Origin: an actinobacterium LLX17
GTDB lineage: Bacteria; Actinomycetota; Actinomycetes; Propionibacteriales; Nocardioidaceae
Length of the DNA stretch: 64,000 bases
Reading direction: 5' to 3'
NCBI GenBank assembly: GCA_000471045.1
Contig: KI301992.1
Span: forward strand, 994,568 to 1,058,567
A model generated the notes under the pieces. That model made no database searches, was not told the origin of the DNA, and saw only the letters and a list, made by a program, of their open reading frames with translations. Made by a program: the position numbers and the translations under genes. Positions within the stretch are counted from its first letter, which is position 1. Every line of letters starts with the position of its first letter. Of the stretch, positions 30,193 through 39,981 are shown in pieces.

Positions 30193-31380
30193 GTGAGCCG
30201 ACTTTTCACCTCCGAGTCCGTGACCGAAGGTCACCCGGACAAGATCGCCGACCAGATCAGCGACAGCATCCTCGACGCCCTGCTCGCCGAGGACCCCAAG
30301 AGCCGGGTCGCGGCCGAGACGTTCGTGACCACCGGCATGGTGCTGGTCGGCGGCGAGGTCACCACCGAGGCCTACGTCGACATCGCGCGCATCGCCCGTG
30401 ACCGCGTCCTCGAGATCGGCTACGACTCCTCCACCAAGGGCTTCGACGGCGAGTCCTGCGCCGTGCAGGTCACCCTCGACGCCCAGTCGCCCGACATCGC
30501 GCAGGGCGTCGACACGGCCGAGGAGGCCCGCGTCGGCGGCGCCACCGACCCGCTCGACCTCCAGGGTGCCGGCGACCAGGGCTTGATGTTCGGCTTCGCG
30601 GTCGACGAGACCCCCGAGCTGATGCCGCTGCCGATCACGATCGCGCACCGCCTGGCCGAGCAGCTGACCGCCGTGCGCAAGGACGGCACGCTGCCGTACC
30701 TGCGTCCGGACGGCAAGACGCAGGTCACCATCGAGTACGACGACAACGACAAGCCGGTCCGCGTCGAGGCCATCGTGCTCTCGACCCAGCACGAGGACGG
30801 CGTCGACCTGGAGCACCAGCTGCCCGACGACATCAAGAAGCACGTCATCGACGCGGTGCTGGCGCAGTACGACATCGACTCCTCGGACTACCGCCTGCAC
30901 ATCAACCCGACGGGCAAGTTCGTCATCGGCGGCCCCATGGGCGATGCCGGTCTGACCGGCCGCAAGATCATCGTCGACACCTACGGCGGCTACGCCCGTC
31001 ACGGCGGCGGCGCGTTCTCCGGCAAGGATCCGTCGAAGGTCGACCGTTCGGCCGCCTACGCGATGCGGTGGGTCGCCAAGAACATCGTCGCCGCCGGCCT
31101 GGCGACCAAGGCCGAGGTGCAGGTCGCGTACGCGATCGGCGTCTCGAAGCCGGTCGGCTTCTACGTCGACACCTACGGCACCGAGACCGTTCCGGTCGAC
31201 ACGATCCGCGACGCGGTGCTCGAGGTCTTCGACCTGCGTCCCGGCGCGATCGTGCGTGACCTCGACCTGCTGCGCCCCATCTACGCGCAGACCGCCGCGT
31301 ACGGCCACTTCGGCCGTCCGGGCCTGCCGTGGGAGAACACCGACCGCGCCGATGCGCTCCGCGCGGCTGCTGGTCTCTGA
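30193..31380 (+). CDS. metK: S-adenosylmethionine synthetase
   Basis: 395 residues; joins ATP and methionine. Seen: [20 protein letters not shown] (ATP-binding His and Mg-binding Asp), [12 protein letters not shown] signature, DGKTQVT, and the second signature [19 protein letters not shown] by parts. Start GTG after AGGAGC. It has its own promoter and is closed by a strong terminator, so it is largely an independent unit between coaBC and priA. Confidence 0.98.
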   Translation: MSRLFTSESVTEGHPDKIADQISDSILDALLAEDPKSRVAAETFVTTGMVLVGGEVTTEAYVDIARIARDRVLEIGYDSSTKGFDGESCAVQVTLDAQSPDIAQGVDTAEEARVGGATDPLDLQGAGDQGLMFGFAVDETPELMPLPITIAHRLAEQLTAVRKDGTLPYLRPDGKTQVTIEYDDNDKPVRVEAIVLSTQHEDGVDLEHQLPDDIKKHVIDAVLAQYDIDSSDYRLHINPTGKFVIGGPMGDAGLTGRKIIVDTYGGYARHGGGAFSGKDPSKVDRSAAYAMRWVAKNIVAAGLATKAEVQVAYAIGVSKPVGFYVDTYGTETVPVDTIRDAVLEVFDLRPGAIVRDLDLLRPIYAQTAAYGHFGRPGLPWENTDRADALRAAAGL

Positions 31381-31404
31381 GTCAGCACAGCATCACCGCT
31401 CGAC

Positions 31405-31449
31405 CACACGACCCCTTCTCCACCGCGTGCGTGGGGGAGGGGTCGTGTG
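31405..31449 (+). terminator. Strong hairpin terminator after metK
   Basis: CACACGACCCC pairs with GGGGTCGTGTG and the stem continues to about 19 bp (two G-T pairs) with a 7-base loop. There is no T-run, as usual for actinobacterial terminators. It lies 24 bases after the metK stop and just before the priA promoter. Confidence 0.8.
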
Positions 31450-31463
31450 TCGTCCGCGGCTGG

Positions 31464-31469
31464 TAGAAC
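31464..31469 (+). promoter_or_regulatory. -10 box TAGAAC of leaderless priA
   Basis: TAGAAC ends seven bases before the GTG at 31477; the last base departs from TANNNT, but the spacing matches the other leaderless genes here. Confidence 0.5.
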
Positions 31470-31476
31470 TCTCACG

Positions 31477-33339
31477 GTGAGCGAGCAGGCAGCACCGGTG
31501 GCACGCGTCGTGGTCGACGTGCCGCTGGCGCACCTCGACCGCCCGTTCGACTACCTGGTGCCGCCGGAGCTCGACGAGCAGGTGGTGCCCGGCTGCCGGG
31601 TCAAGGTCCGCTTCGCCGGACGCCGGGTCGCGGGGTACGTGGTCGAGCGCGTCGCCACCTCGGCGCACGACAAGCTCGCGCCCATCGCCACGGTGGTCTC
31701 GTCCGAGCCGGTCCTGCGGTCCGAGGTGCTGGCGCTGGCGCGCGAGGTCGCCGACCGCTACGCCGGTTCCCTCGTCGACGTGCTGCGGCTGGCGGTGCCC
31801 CCGCGGCACGCCCGCGGCGAGAAGGCGCCCCGCCCCGAGGCCGTCGAGATCCCCGATCCCCAGGTGGCACCGCCGCAGGGACGCACGGTCTGGACCGCCC
31901 TGCCCACCGACGACGTCGCTCGTGAGGTCGCCGGTCTCGCCGCGGCCACGGCGCGCGAGGGGCGGGGCGTCGTGGTGTGCCTGCCCGACCACCGCGACGT
32001 GCAGCGGTGGTCGGCCACGTTTGCCGAGGTGCTCGGCCCGGGCGGACACGTCGAGCTGACGGCAGCGCTCTCGGCCGAGCGCCGGTACCGCAACTTCCTC
32101 GCTGCCGCCCGAGGCGACCGGCTCGTCGTGCTGGGCACGCGCGCTGCCGCCTACGCCCCGGTGCACGACCTCGGCCTCGTGGTCGTGGTCGACGACGGCG
32201 ACGACGCGCACGCCGAGCCGCACGCGCCATATCCGCACACCCGCGAGGTCCTGCTGCTGCGCTCGGCACGCACCGGGGCGGCCGCGCTGCTGGTCGGGCA
32301 CGCCCGCAGCGTCGAGGCGCAGTCGCTCGTCGAGTCCGGATGGGCTCGCGACCGGTCCGACGACTCCGAGCACCGCCGTGCCGCGTGGCCCCGGGTCGAG
32401 GTCACCGACGGCAGCGAGGCCGGCACGGCGCCCGTGCGTCTTCCGCAGCGTGTCGTGCGGCTCGTGCGCGACGCCGACGGTCCAGTGCTCGTGCAGGTGC
32501 CGCGGCGCGGCTACCGCAGCGCCCTGGCGTGCCAGCGGTGTCGCACTCCCGCGCGGTGCCGGGTCTGCGAGGGCCCGCTGGCCCAGCACCGCGGGGGAGC
32601 CGACCCCGTCTGCCGGTGGTGCGGCCATTCGGAGCCCTGGCAGTGCCTGCACTGCTCGGGCACCGTCCTGCGGGCCCCAGTCGTGGGGCACGTGCGCACG
32701 GCCGAGGAGTTCGCCCGCACCTTCACCGACCGTGAGGTGGTCACCTCCGGCGGCGACACCGTGCTCGACACCGTCGACGATCCCCGCAGCCTCGTGCTGG
32801 CCACGCCCGGGGCCGAGCCACCCGCGACAGGTGGGTACGCCCTCGTGGTGCTGCTCGACACCTGGCTCACCCTGTCCCGCGACGACGTCCGCGTCGTCGA
32901 GGAGTCACACCGTCGCTGGTTCAACGCGCTCGCGCTCGCCCGGCCCGACGGCCGGGCCATCGCGGTGGGTGAAGCCGCGCTGCTGCAGGGGCTCGTGCGC
33001 ACCGATCCCGTGGGCGTCGCGATCCGCGAGCTCGCCGACCGCACCGCCACGCACCTGCCGCCCTCCGGTCGGCTCGCCACGATCGACGGCCCGGCCGCCG
33101 AGATCGAACCACTCGTCACGCAGCCGTGGACGCCCCACACCGAGGTGCTCGGCCCGGTACCGGTGCCAGTGCTGTCGGGTGGGGGGCCTCCAGGAGAGGC
33201 CTCAACGGTCCGGCTCGTGCTGCGCGCCCCACGCTCCGAGGGAGCCCAGCTCGCCGCGGCGCTGCGCCGGCACCAGATTGAGCGGTCGGCGGCCAAGCTG
33301 GCCCCGTGGCGCATCCGGGTCGACCCGCCGACGTTCTGA
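31477..33339 (+). CDS. priA: PriA-like primosomal protein N' (degenerate helicase)
   Basis: 620 residues, shorter than the ~730 of E. coli PriA. N-terminal DNA-binding domain is clear (ARVVVDVPLAHLDRPFDYLV, GCRVKVRFAGRRVAGYVVER by parts). The zinc-binding block is kept: CQRCRTPARCRVCEG and CRWCGHSEPWQCLHCSG, eight cysteines in CxxC pairs. The helicase core lacks a Walker A GxGKT and a DEAH box, as known for actinobacterial PriA, so helicase activity is unlikely. A Gly/Pro insertion (LSGGGPPGEAST) sits near residue 570. Followed by fmt after a minus-strand pair, a rearranged form of the usual priA-fmt order. Confidence 0.93.
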   Translation: MSEQAAPVARVVVDVPLAHLDRPFDYLVPPELDEQVVPGCRVKVRFAGRRVAGYVVERVATSAHDKLAPIATVVSSEPVLRSEVLALAREVADRYAGSLVDVLRLAVPPRHARGEKAPRPEAVEIPDPQVAPPQGRTVWTALPTDDVAREVAGLAAATAREGRGVVVCLPDHRDVQRWSATFAEVLGPGGHVELTAALSAERRYRNFLAAARGDRLVVLGTRAAAYAPVHDLGLVVVVDDGDDAHAEPHAPYPHTREVLLLRSARTGAAALLVGHARSVEAQSLVESGWARDRSDDSEHRRAAWPRVEVTDGSEAGTAPVRLPQRVVRLVRDADGPVLVQVPRRGYRSALACQRCRTPARCRVCEGPLAQHRGGADPVCRWCGHSEPWQCLHCSGTVLRAPVVGHVRTAEEFARTFTDREVVTSGGDTVLDTVDDPRSLVLATPGAEPPATGGYALVVLLDTWLTLSRDDVRVVEESHRRWFNALALARPDGRAIAVGEAALLQGLVRTDPVGVAIRELADRTATHLPPSGRLATIDGPAAEIEPLVTQPWTPHTEVLGPVPVPVLSGGGPPGEASTVRLVLRAPRSEGAQLAAALRRHQIERSAAKLAPWRIRVDPPTF

Positions 33340-33363
33340 CGTGAGGCGTCGACGACGGCGCGG

Positions 33364-34035
33364 TCAGTCGATGATGTCGCGCAGCACCGTCTCGAGTCCG
33401 GCGGCGTCGAACGGCGAGCCCGCCGGCACCTGGACGTTCGCGAGGGCCACCTTCGGCCCGGAGCGCACGATCAGCTCCCGCCACGGGTGCGGCGCCGCTC
33501 CCACACCAGACTCGACCCAGCGGTCGACGATGCGGGCGTCGTCGGCCGCCTCGACCGTGATCGCCCGCACGTAGGCGTCCGTGGGGGACGCCGGCGGTGG
33601 GCACGCGGAGATGTCGCGTGCATAGGACTGCATGAAGGCGACCGCTTCCGCCTCGGAGGCGTACTGGATCGAGATCACGACCGCGTCGAGCCCGGCGGAG
33701 GACGCGATGTAGGTGCCCTGCAGGGCGGCGACGGGCTGCGGGTACGCCGGAGGAGCCGTGATCCCGAGGCAGCCGATCGGGGGGAGGGCGGCGTTGAGGT
33801 CGCCGGGGTCGCGGGCCACGAGCCAGTCGCCGTCGAGCTCACCGTGCCCGTCGGCCGTCTGACCAGTGGTCCACCCCTCGCCGAGCTGCTCGGGGTCGGG
33901 GAGGTCCTTGCCGTCGAGGTTCCCGGCGGTCACGGTCGGGTCGGGCGAGGGCGTGGGGTCGTCGGGCCCGCTGCCGGAGCCGGTGCACGCCCCCAGCAGG
34001 ACGAGGGTCGCCATGGCGACGGCCATCCGGCGCAC
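33364..34035 (-). CDS. Lipoprotein, possible sensor-like domain
   Basis: 223 residues from the GTG at 34035. Signal: VRRMAVAMATLVLLGAC, with lipobox LGAC at about residue 17, then a Ser/Gly/Pro/Asp linker. The mature domain (LPDPEQLGEGWTTGQ ... WRELIVRSGPKVALANVQVP by parts) contains two cysteines (IGCLGI and ISACPPP) that could form a disulphide. The layout recalls mycobacterial PknH-like sensor-domain lipoproteins, but I cannot confirm that. It starts one base after the M15-peptidase stop and is co-transcribed with it; both are exported. Confidence 0.8.
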   Translation of the reverse strand: MRRMAVAMATLVLLGACTGSGSGPDDPTPSPDPTVTAGNLDGKDLPDPEQLGEGWTTGQTADGHGELDGDWLVARDPGDLNAALPPIGCLGITAPPAYPQPVAALQGTYIASSAGLDAVVISIQYASEAEAVAFMQSYARDISACPPPASPTDAYVRAITVEAADDARIVDRWVESGVGAAPHPWRELIVRSGPKVALANVQVPAGSPFDAAGLETVLRDIID

Positions 34036-34036
34036 G

Positions 34037-35650
34037 TCAGCCACCGTTGGACGAGAAGTGCTGGTAGTCCGGCAGGCTCCACCGGCCGCCCCACAGCCAG
34101 CCGTACGCCGACAGCGTGCCGTGGATCGCGTCCCCCGGCATGACCATGCCGGGCCGCACATGGCCGCGGTTCAGGTACGTGTTCGACCCGGCGGGGTAGA
34201 CCGTGGACCCGGTGACGTACGGGTTCTCGAAGGGGTTGACGTCGAGAGCGTTGCCGTAGCTGTGCTGCGAGAGCTGCCGTGGGTTGCCCACCACGGTGCG
34301 GCAGTTGAACGCCGAGGAGTTGTCGGCGCTCATGCTGGCGACGTCGTCGCCTCGGTAGTACTCGATGGGCAGCACCTGGCGGATCGCGAAGTGGTCGTTG
34401 AACGCGGCGCGGAACATGGCGTCCACCGCATTGACCGCCGAACGGGCGACGACGATGGAGCCCACGTGCAGCTGGCCGTCGAAGCCCCAGTAGGTCACGT
34501 CCAGACCGTGCAACGACGCAGGACCGACGGGGCAGCCGGGACGGTAGCTGGCCCAGACCTCGCCGCCGCTCACGTCGCGCAGGCGAGACGAGTAGGCGAC
34601 GACCTCGACCGGGGGTTTCCCGAGCGCCGCGTACTCCGAGGCGTTGATGTAGCGGGTGGGCCCGTCGGGAGCGATGGCCCAGAGCGAGGGCGACTCCGGC
34701 GTCCGCACGAACCGCGAGAAGGGCACGGCAGCGATGGGTGTCGGTGCCGGGCGGCCGATGGCCGACCATGACTCGAGGGTGAGGCGGGTGGGGGTGTTGT
34801 CGGGAGCGATCGCATAGATCTCGCTCATCCCGGCGAGGTTGACGATGCGCGAGCCAGGGATGGCGGGGACGAGGCGGGGTGCGGGCGACCCGAGCGCGCG
34901 CCACTCCTCGCCGTTGAGGTGGCTGGCCTCACCGTCCGGGGACACCGCGAACAGTGACGCGGCGCCACCGGTCTTCGCGACGTAGGAACCGGGGATCGCC
35001 GGGACGATCTGCAGCTGGTCGCTGGGCTGGCCGATGGCGTCCCACTGATCGGCCTGGAGGTGGTGGGCGATGCCCTGCACGGTGACGGCGTAGATCGCCG
35101 ATCCGGTGCGTGTGCGCTGCAACGTGGAGCCGGGCACGATCGGCTCGCGCTCCGGGGTGGGGGATCCTGCGGCGCGCCAGTCCGCCGCCGACATGTGGTA
35201 GCCGGCGTCGACCACCGGCAGCACGCCGTAGACGTTGCTCGACCGGGCGACCGAGACGTAGCGGGTGCCCTCGATCTCGGGGACCACGGTCGGCGCCGGG
35301 TTGCCGGCAGCGTCCCACTCCTCGGAGGTCGCATGGGTCAGCGTGTCACCTTCCTCCCGCAGGAGGACCGGGCTGTACGCGACCTTGAGCCAGCGGACCT
35401 GGGCTGCGGCGGCGGGCGGCGGAACATCCTCGAGCGCGTCGGACTCGGTGGGCGCCGGTACCGCCGGCGGTGCCGACGCGGGGGGAGGCGTCACACCCTC
35501 CTCCGCGGGCGGTGTCGCGCCGGGCGCGGGTGTCGGGTCCACCTCGTCGGCGCTGGCGGTCCCGTACGGCAGGGCGCCTCCCAGCACCACGAGACATGCC
35601 GCCGCCGCACATGATCGACGTGACAGGAGGCGGCGGGGGATGCTCGTCAT
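34037..35650 (-). CDS. Secreted M15-family peptidase with WxAxGxP repeats
   Basis: 537 residues from the ATG at 35650. Sec signal peptide (RRLLSRRSC..LVVLGGALPYGTASA, cut after about Ala34), Pro/Ala/Glu linker to about 84, then six repeats of ~47 residues. Each carries [WY]-x-A-x-G-x-P, with partner lines such as VPAIPGSYV and IYAVTVQG/IYAIAPDN. The C-terminal domain has the zinc-binding pattern of M15 D-Ala-D-Ala carboxypeptidases: SQHSYGNALDVNP (His about 463, Asp about 470) and DYQHF (His about 531). It probably trims or cuts peptidoglycan outside the cell, with the repeats binding wall material; substrate is inferred. An alternative TTG start at 35662 adds four residues. Confidence 0.85.
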   Translation of the reverse strand: MTSIPRRLLSRRSCAAAACLVVLGGALPYGTASADEVDPTPAPGATPPAEEGVTPPPASAPPAVPAPTESDALEDVPPPAAAAQVRWLKVAYSPVLLREEGDTLTHATSEEWDAAGNPAPTVVPEIEGTRYVSVARSSNVYGVLPVVDAGYHMSAADWRAAGSPTPEREPIVPGSTLQRTRTGSAIYAVTVQGIAHHLQADQWDAIGQPSDQLQIVPAIPGSYVAKTGGAASLFAVSPDGEASHLNGEEWRALGSPAPRLVPAIPGSRIVNLAGMSEIYAIAPDNTPTRLTLESWSAIGRPAPTPIAAVPFSRFVRTPESPSLWAIAPDGPTRYINASEYAALGKPPVEVVAYSSRLRDVSGGEVWASYRPGCPVGPASLHGLDVTYWGFDGQLHVGSIVVARSAVNAVDAMFRAAFNDHFAIRQVLPIEYYRGDDVASMSADNSSAFNCRTVVGNPRQLSQHSYGNALDVNPFENPYVTGSTVYPAGSNTYLNRGHVRPGMVMPGDAIHGTLSAYGWLWGGRWSLPDYQHFSSNGG

Positions 35651-35723
35651 GCGCGAAGTCAAGCACCGGCGACGGGTAGCAGCAACAGCGGCACGGCCAC
35701 GACGGGCCGCCCGGGGTGGGACC

Positions 35724-35729
35724 TAGACT
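35724..35729 (+). promoter_or_regulatory. -10 box TAGACT of leaderless fmt
   Basis: TAGACT ends seven bases before the GTG at 35737; there is no ribosome-binding site. Confidence 0.65.
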
Positions 35730-35736
35730 CGGGCCG

Positions 35737-36657
35737 GTGAGAGTCGTCTTCGCCGGAACCCCGCAGACGGCGGTCCCGTCCCTCGAGGCCCTGGTCGCCA
35801 GCCGCCACGAGGTCGTCGCCGTCGTGACGCGTCCGCCCGCCCGGTCGGGGCGCGGTCGCAGCCTTGCCGACTCGCCGGTGGCCGAGGCCGCCGCGGCCCA
35901 CGGCATCGAGGTGTTGACGCCGGTCACGCCGTCCGACCCCGACTTCTTGGAGCGGCTGCGCGAGCTGGCCCCCGACTGCTGCCCGATCGTCGCCTACGGT
36001 GCGCTGATCCGGCGTGAGGCGCTCGACATCCCGGAGTACGGCTGGGTCAACCTGCACTTCTCGGTGCTGCCCGCCTGGCGCGGCGCGGCGCCCGTGCAGC
36101 GCTCGATCATGGCTGGCGACGAGGTCACCGGCGCCAGCGTCTTCAGCCTGACCGAGGGGTTGGACGAGGGGCCCGTCCTGGGCGTGCTGACCGAGCGCGT
36201 CCGGGAGGACGACACCGCCGGCACGCTGCTCGAGCGGCTCGCCCACGAAGGAGCCGGGCTGCTCGTCGACGCGCTCGACCACATCGAGATCGGCGACATC
36301 GCGGCCCACCCGCAGCCCGAGGACAACATCAGCCACGCGCCCAAGCTCACGACCGAGGACGCGCGCATCGACTGGGACCGCCCGGCGTTCGCCGTCGACC
36401 GACATGTGCGCGGCTGCACGCCCGCCCCCGGCGCGTGGTCCGAGCTGGGTGATCTCCGGGTCAAGATCGAGCCCTTCGGCATGACCGACGAGAACACGCT
36501 GGCGCCGGGACACGTCGTCTTCGGCAAGCGGGAGGTGCGCGTCGGCACGGCCACGACCGACGTGCTGCTGGGCACGGTGCGGCCGCATGGACGCAAGCCG
36601 ATGGCTGCGGCCGACTGGGGCCGCGGGCTCAGCGACCCACCGGCGGCCTTCGCGTGA
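35737..36657 (+). CDS. fmt: Methionyl-tRNA formyltransferase
   Basis: 306 residues; formylates initiator Met-tRNA with 10-formyl-THF. Seen: [18 protein letters not shown] at the N-terminus, the catalytic Asn/His region [39 protein letters not shown], and the C-terminal OB domain ([15 protein letters not shown]). The start is fixed by the leaderless -10. Overlaps rsmB (GTGA). Peptide deformylase is not nearby. Confidence 0.97.
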   Translation: MRVVFAGTPQTAVPSLEALVASRHEVVAVVTRPPARSGRGRSLADSPVAEAAAAHGIEVLTPVTPSDPDFLERLRELAPDCCPIVAYGALIRREALDIPEYGWVNLHFSVLPAWRGAAPVQRSIMAGDEVTGASVFSLTEGLDEGPVLGVLTERVREDDTAGTLLERLAHEGAGLLVDALDHIEIGDIAAHPQPEDNISHAPKLTTEDARIDWDRPAFAVDRHVRGCTPAPGAWSELGDLRVKIEPFGMTDENTLAPGHVVFGKREVRVGTATTDVLLGTVRPHGRKPMAAADWGRGLSDPPAAFA

Positions 36658-37925
36658 CGGGCCCCCGCGACATCGCCCTGGCGGTGCTGACGGCCGTCCG
36701 TGACGATGACGCCTACGTCAACCTGCTGCTGCCCCGGCTCCTGCGCGAGCACGAGATCGAGGGCCGTGACGCCGGGTTCGCGACCGAGCTGACGCACGGC
36801 ACCATCCGGCGGCAGGGCACCTACGACGCGATCCTCGACTCCCTGGTCAACCGGCCGCTCGACCCGCCGGTGCGTGACGTGCTGCGCCTCGGCGCCCACC
36901 AGCTGCTGGGCATGCGTGTGCCTGACCACGCGGCGGTGTCGACCACGGTGGCGCTGGTGCGGCGGCACGTGGGCCACAAACCGGCCGGCTTCGTCAACGC
37001 CGTGCTGCGCAAGGTCGCCCAGCAGGACCTCGAGGGCTGGCAGGAGCGGCTGACCGCGAGCGCTCCCGATGGCGACATGGCGCTGGCCGTGCGCCACTCG
37101 CACCCGGCATGGGTCGTCGACCAGCTGCGCCGCTCGCTGCGGGCTGTCGATGCCGTCGACGAGCTCGAGGCATTGCTCGAGGCCGACAACCTCGCGCCGC
37201 GCGTGACGCTGGTGGCCCGCCCCGGCCTCAGCACGCCCGACGAGCTGCCGGGTGAACCGGGGCAGCACTCGCCGTACGCGCGCATCCTCGACGGTGGTGA
37301 CCCCGGCGCGATCGAGGCGATCCGAGACGGTCGCGCCGGCGTGCAGGACGAGGGCTCCCAGATGGTCGCGCTCACGCTGGCCGAGCACCCGGTCGAGGGA
37401 TCGGACACGTCCTGGCTCGACCTCTGCGCCGGTCCCGGCGGCAAGGCAGCGCTCCTGGGCGCGCTGGCTGCGCAGCACAGCGCGCACCTCGTGGCGAACG
37501 AGGTCCTGCCGCACCGGGCCGAGCTCGTGCGCCAAGGCCTCCGCGCCCTGCCCGACGTCGAGGTGACCTGTCACGACGGTCGCGAGGGCCCGTGGGCCGA
37601 GCGGTCGTTCGACCGCGTGCTGGTCGACGCGCCCTGCACCGGTCTCGGCGCCCTGCGGCGTCGCCCTGAGGCTCGGTGGCGGCGTCAGCCGTCCGACCTT
37701 GACGACCTGGTCGTGCTGCAGCGTGACCTCCTGCGCCGCGCGCTCGCCCTGACCCGGCCCGGGGGAGTCGTCGGCTATGCCACGTGCTCGCCGCTGCCCG
37801 CCGAGACGATCGAGGTCGTCGAGTCCGTCGGCCCCGGCGTCGCGACGCTGGAGGCCGTCCACCGGTGGTGGCCGCACCGCGACGGCACCGACGCGATGTT
37901 CCTGGCGCTGCTGCGCCGACGGTGA
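36654..37925 (+). CDS. rsmB: 16S rRNA (cytosine-967) C5-methyltransferase
   Basis: 423 residues. N-terminal NusB-like RNA-binding domain ([11 protein letters not shown] ... [17 protein letters not shown] by parts), then an SAM-dependent NOL1/NOP2/Sun domain with [14 protein letters not shown] (SAM motif), [21 protein letters not shown] (first Cys) and [13 protein letters not shown] (catalytic Cys). Translationally coupled to fmt by GTGA, the usual fmt-rsmB pair. Confidence 0.95.
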   Translation: MTGPRDIALAVLTAVRDDDAYVNLLLPRLLREHEIEGRDAGFATELTHGTIRRQGTYDAILDSLVNRPLDPPVRDVLRLGAHQLLGMRVPDHAAVSTTVALVRRHVGHKPAGFVNAVLRKVAQQDLEGWQERLTASAPDGDMALAVRHSHPAWVVDQLRRSLRAVDAVDELEALLEADNLAPRVTLVARPGLSTPDELPGEPGQHSPYARILDGGDPGAIEAIRDGRAGVQDEGSQMVALTLAEHPVEGSDTSWLDLCAGPGGKAALLGALAAQHSAHLVANEVLPHRAELVRQGLRALPDVEVTCHDGREGPWAERSFDRVLVDAPCTGLGALRRRPEARWRRQPSDLDDLVVLQRDLLRRALALTRPGGVVGYATCSPLPAETIEVVESVGPGVATLEAVHRWWPHRDGTDAMFLALLRRR

Positions 37926-37961
37926 GGGGCCCGCTGATGACTCCGCCGCTGGCCCCGCCGA

Positions 37962-37967
37962 TAGGGT
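37962..37967 (+). promoter_or_regulatory. -10 box TAGGGT of leaderless rpe
   Basis: TAGGGT ends seven bases before the ATG at 37975, with no ribosome-binding site. Confidence 0.65.
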
Positions 37968-37974
37968 CGCGTCC

Positions 37975-38640
37975 ATGGGCATCCAGATCACCCCGAGCCT
38001 GCTGAACGCCGACTTCGCGAACCTTGCGGCGGAGGCGGCGCGCATCCCCGGCGCCGACTGGTTGCACATGGACGTGATGGACAACCACTTCGTCCCCAAC
38101 CTCACGCTCGGCGCACCGGTCATCGAGGCCCTGAGCAAGGCCGCCGACCAGCCGATCGATGCGCACCTGATGATCGCCGACCCTGATCGGTGGGCCCCCG
38201 CGTTCGCCGAGGCCGGGGCCGGCAGCATCACCTTCCACGTCGAGGCCGCGGCAGCGCCGGTGCGGCTGGCTCGCGAGATCCGCGCCCAGGGCGCCCGCGC
38301 CTCCATGGCCCTGAAGCCCGCCACGCCGATCGAGCCCTATGCCGACCTGTTGCCCGAGCTCGACATGGTGCTCGTCATGACGGTTGAGCCCGGGTTCGGC
38401 GGCCAGAAGTTCCTCGACCTCTGCCTGCCCAAGATTCGCCGCACGCGCGAGCTCATCGAGCGCAGCGGCGCCGACCTCTGGCTCCAGGTCGACGGCGGCG
38501 TGTCGCTGGAGACGATCGAGCGCTGCGCCGAGGCCGGCGCCGACGTGTTCGTCGCCGGGTCGGCCGTCTTCGGTGCCGACGACCCGCAGGCGATGGTCGA
38601 GTCCCTGCGGGAGCGGGCCACCGCCGCCTGCCGCCACTGA
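37975..38640 (+). CDS. rpe: Ribulose-phosphate 3-epimerase
   Basis: 221-residue TIM barrel interconverting ribulose 5-phosphate and xylulose 5-phosphate. Seen: [27 protein letters not shown] (metal-binding His, catalytic Asp), [19 protein letters not shown] and [11 protein letters not shown] (catalytic Asp). Ribulose 5-phosphate is also a precursor of riboflavin through RibB, so its place before the rib operon is sensible. Start chosen from the leaderless -10. Confidence 0.96.
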   Translation: MGIQITPSLLNADFANLAAEAARIPGADWLHMDVMDNHFVPNLTLGAPVIEALSKAADQPIDAHLMIADPDRWAPAFAEAGAGSITFHVEAAAAPVRLAREIRAQGARASMALKPATPIEPYADLLPELDMVLVMTVEPGFGGQKFLDLCLPKIRRTRELIERSGADLWLQVDGGVSLETIERCAEAGADVFVAGSAVFGADDPQAMVESLRERATAACRH

Positions 38641-38696
38641 CCCAGCACCAGCCGTCCGTGAGACGGACACCACGGTGAGGCGTCGTGGGCGCGCGC

Positions 38697-38702
38697 TACG
38701 AT
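38697..38702 (+). promoter_or_regulatory. -10 box TACGAT of the rib operon
   Basis: TACGAT predicts a start near 38709, about 16 bases before the FMN riboswitch. No clear -35. Confidence 0.5.
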
Positions 38703-38724
38703 GCTTGACGACGAGTTAACGCTC

Positions 38725-38849
38725 GCGTGCTCCGGGGTCGGTGTAATTCCGAACCGGCGGTGACAGTCCGCGACCCGCATGCAGTCTGGTGCGGTTGAGC
38801 CGGTGGAATTCCGGCGCCGACGGTGAAAGTCCGGATGAGAGGCGCACGC
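38725..38849 (+). ncRNA. FMN riboswitch (RFN element)
   Basis: The conserved RFN core is plain: CTCCGGGGTCGGTGTAATTC, CGAACCGGCGGTGACAGTCC, GCGACCCGC, GAGCCGGTGGAATTCCGGCG, CCGACGGTGAAAGTCCGGAT, GAGAG. The closing P1 stem is GCGTGC (38725-38730) with GCACGC (38844-38849). It senses FMN and controls ribD-ribE-ribBA-ribH. Confidence 0.97.
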
Positions 38850-38851
38850 AG

Positions 38852-38872
38852 CTCCCGTGCCGCGCACGGGAG
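38852..38872 (+). promoter_or_regulatory. Hairpin of the FMN riboswitch expression platform
   Basis: CTCCCGTG-CCGCG-CACGGGAG, an 8-bp stem just after the aptamer. There is no T-run, and the ribD ribosome-binding site (CCGGAGG) is ~65 bases downstream in a GC-rich stretch, so control is probably at translation or by Rho rather than by an intrinsic terminator. Confidence 0.5.
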
Positions 38873-38946
38873 ACGCTGACCGGTCGCGACCCACGGGTCG
38901 GGACCGGGACCACCCCCGGATCGGGCGAGCCCCACCGGAGGACTTC

Positions 38947-39981
38947 ATGGCCAGCGAGAACGAGCTCGATGCGATGCGGCGGGCGATCGATGCCGCCCGC
39001 GAGCGCAGCAGCTGCCTGCCCAACCCCACGGTGGGGTGCGTGGTGCTGGGCGCCGACGGTGCCGAGGTCGGGCGCGGCGCCACGGTCCGGGGTGGCGCCC
39101 ACGCCGAGGTCGAGGCGCTCGCTGTGGCCGGTGACCGGGCTCGCGGTGGCACCGCCGTGGTCACGCTGGAGCCCTGCCGGCACGTGGGCAACACCGGTCC
39201 TTGCACCGACGCGCTGATCGCCGCTGGTGTGGCCCGCGTGGTGGTCGCCGAGACCGACCCCAACCCGGAGGCTGCCGGGGGAGCCGAGGTGCTGCGCGCC
39301 GCCGGCATCGACCTCGAGACCGGCGTGCTGGCCGACGAGGCCGCCCCCCTGAACCATGCCTGGCGGTTCGCCGTCACCCACGACCGGCCGTTCGTCACCT
39401 GGAAGTACGCCGCCACGCTGGACGGCCTCAGTGCCGCGCCGGACGGTTCGAGCAAGTGGATCACCGGGCCCGACGCTCGCCACGACGTGCAGCAGTTCCG
39501 CGCGCAGTGCGACGCGATCGTGGCCGGCACCGGTGCCGTGCTGGCCGACGACCCCCGGCTCACCGTGCGTGACGCCGACGACCTGCCCCTGCCGTTCGAC
39601 CGCCAGCCGTTGCGCGTCGTGGTGGGGGAGACGACGATCCCCAGCTACTTCCGCGTCTTCGACCGTGTCGCGCCGACCCTGGTCATCCAGACGCGCGAGC
39701 CGGCCGAGGTGCTGCAGCGCCTGGCGCAGCAGAAGATCCGGCACGTCTGGCTCGAGGGTGGGCCGCGGCTCGCCGGCGGCTTCTGGAACGCCGGGCTCAT
39801 CGACCGCGTCATCGGCTACATCGCGCCCTCGATGCTGGGCTCGGGACGCGCCGCGCTCGAGGGCGAGGCCACGACGCTCGCCGACCTGCGTCCCATCGAC
39901 ATCACCGACCTGACCACCATCGGCCCGGACATCCGCATCATCGGCACGCCGGGCCAGGCCCCGAGGGAGACCTACCCCTGA
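38947..39981 (+). CDS. ribD: Bifunctional diaminohydroxyphosphoribosylaminopyrimidine deaminase / reductase
   Basis: 344 residues; second and third steps of riboflavin synthesis. N-terminal deaminase domain with zinc ligands GAHAEVEAL and EPCRHVGNTGPC. The reductase domain starts near residue 145 (FVTWKYAATLDGLSAAPDGSS by parts) and has EGGPRLAGGFWNAGLIDR. ATG at 38947 follows CGGAGG; the longer in-frame reading begins inside the riboswitch. Overlaps ribE (TGATG). Confidence 0.96.
   Translation: MASENELDAMRRAIDAARERSSCLPNPTVGCVVLGADGAEVGRGATVRGGAHAEVEALAVAGDRARGGTAVVTLEPCRHVGNTGPCTDALIAAGVARVVVAETDPNPEAAGGAEVLRAAGIDLETGVLADEAAPLNHAWRFAVTHDRPFVTWKYAATLDGLSAAPDGSSKWITGPDARHDVQQFRAQCDAIVAGTGAVLADDPRLTVRDADDLPLPFDRQPLRVVVGETTIPSYFRVFDRVAPTLVIQTREPAEVLQRLAQQKIRHVWLEGGPRLAGGFWNAGLIDRVIGYIAPSMLGSGRAALEGEATTLADLRPIDITDLTTIGPDIRIIGTPGQAPRETYP

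Noticed and set aside
33340-33363. Terminator between convergent priA and the lipoprotein gene
   Set aside because: The gap is 24 bases with no stable hairpin.
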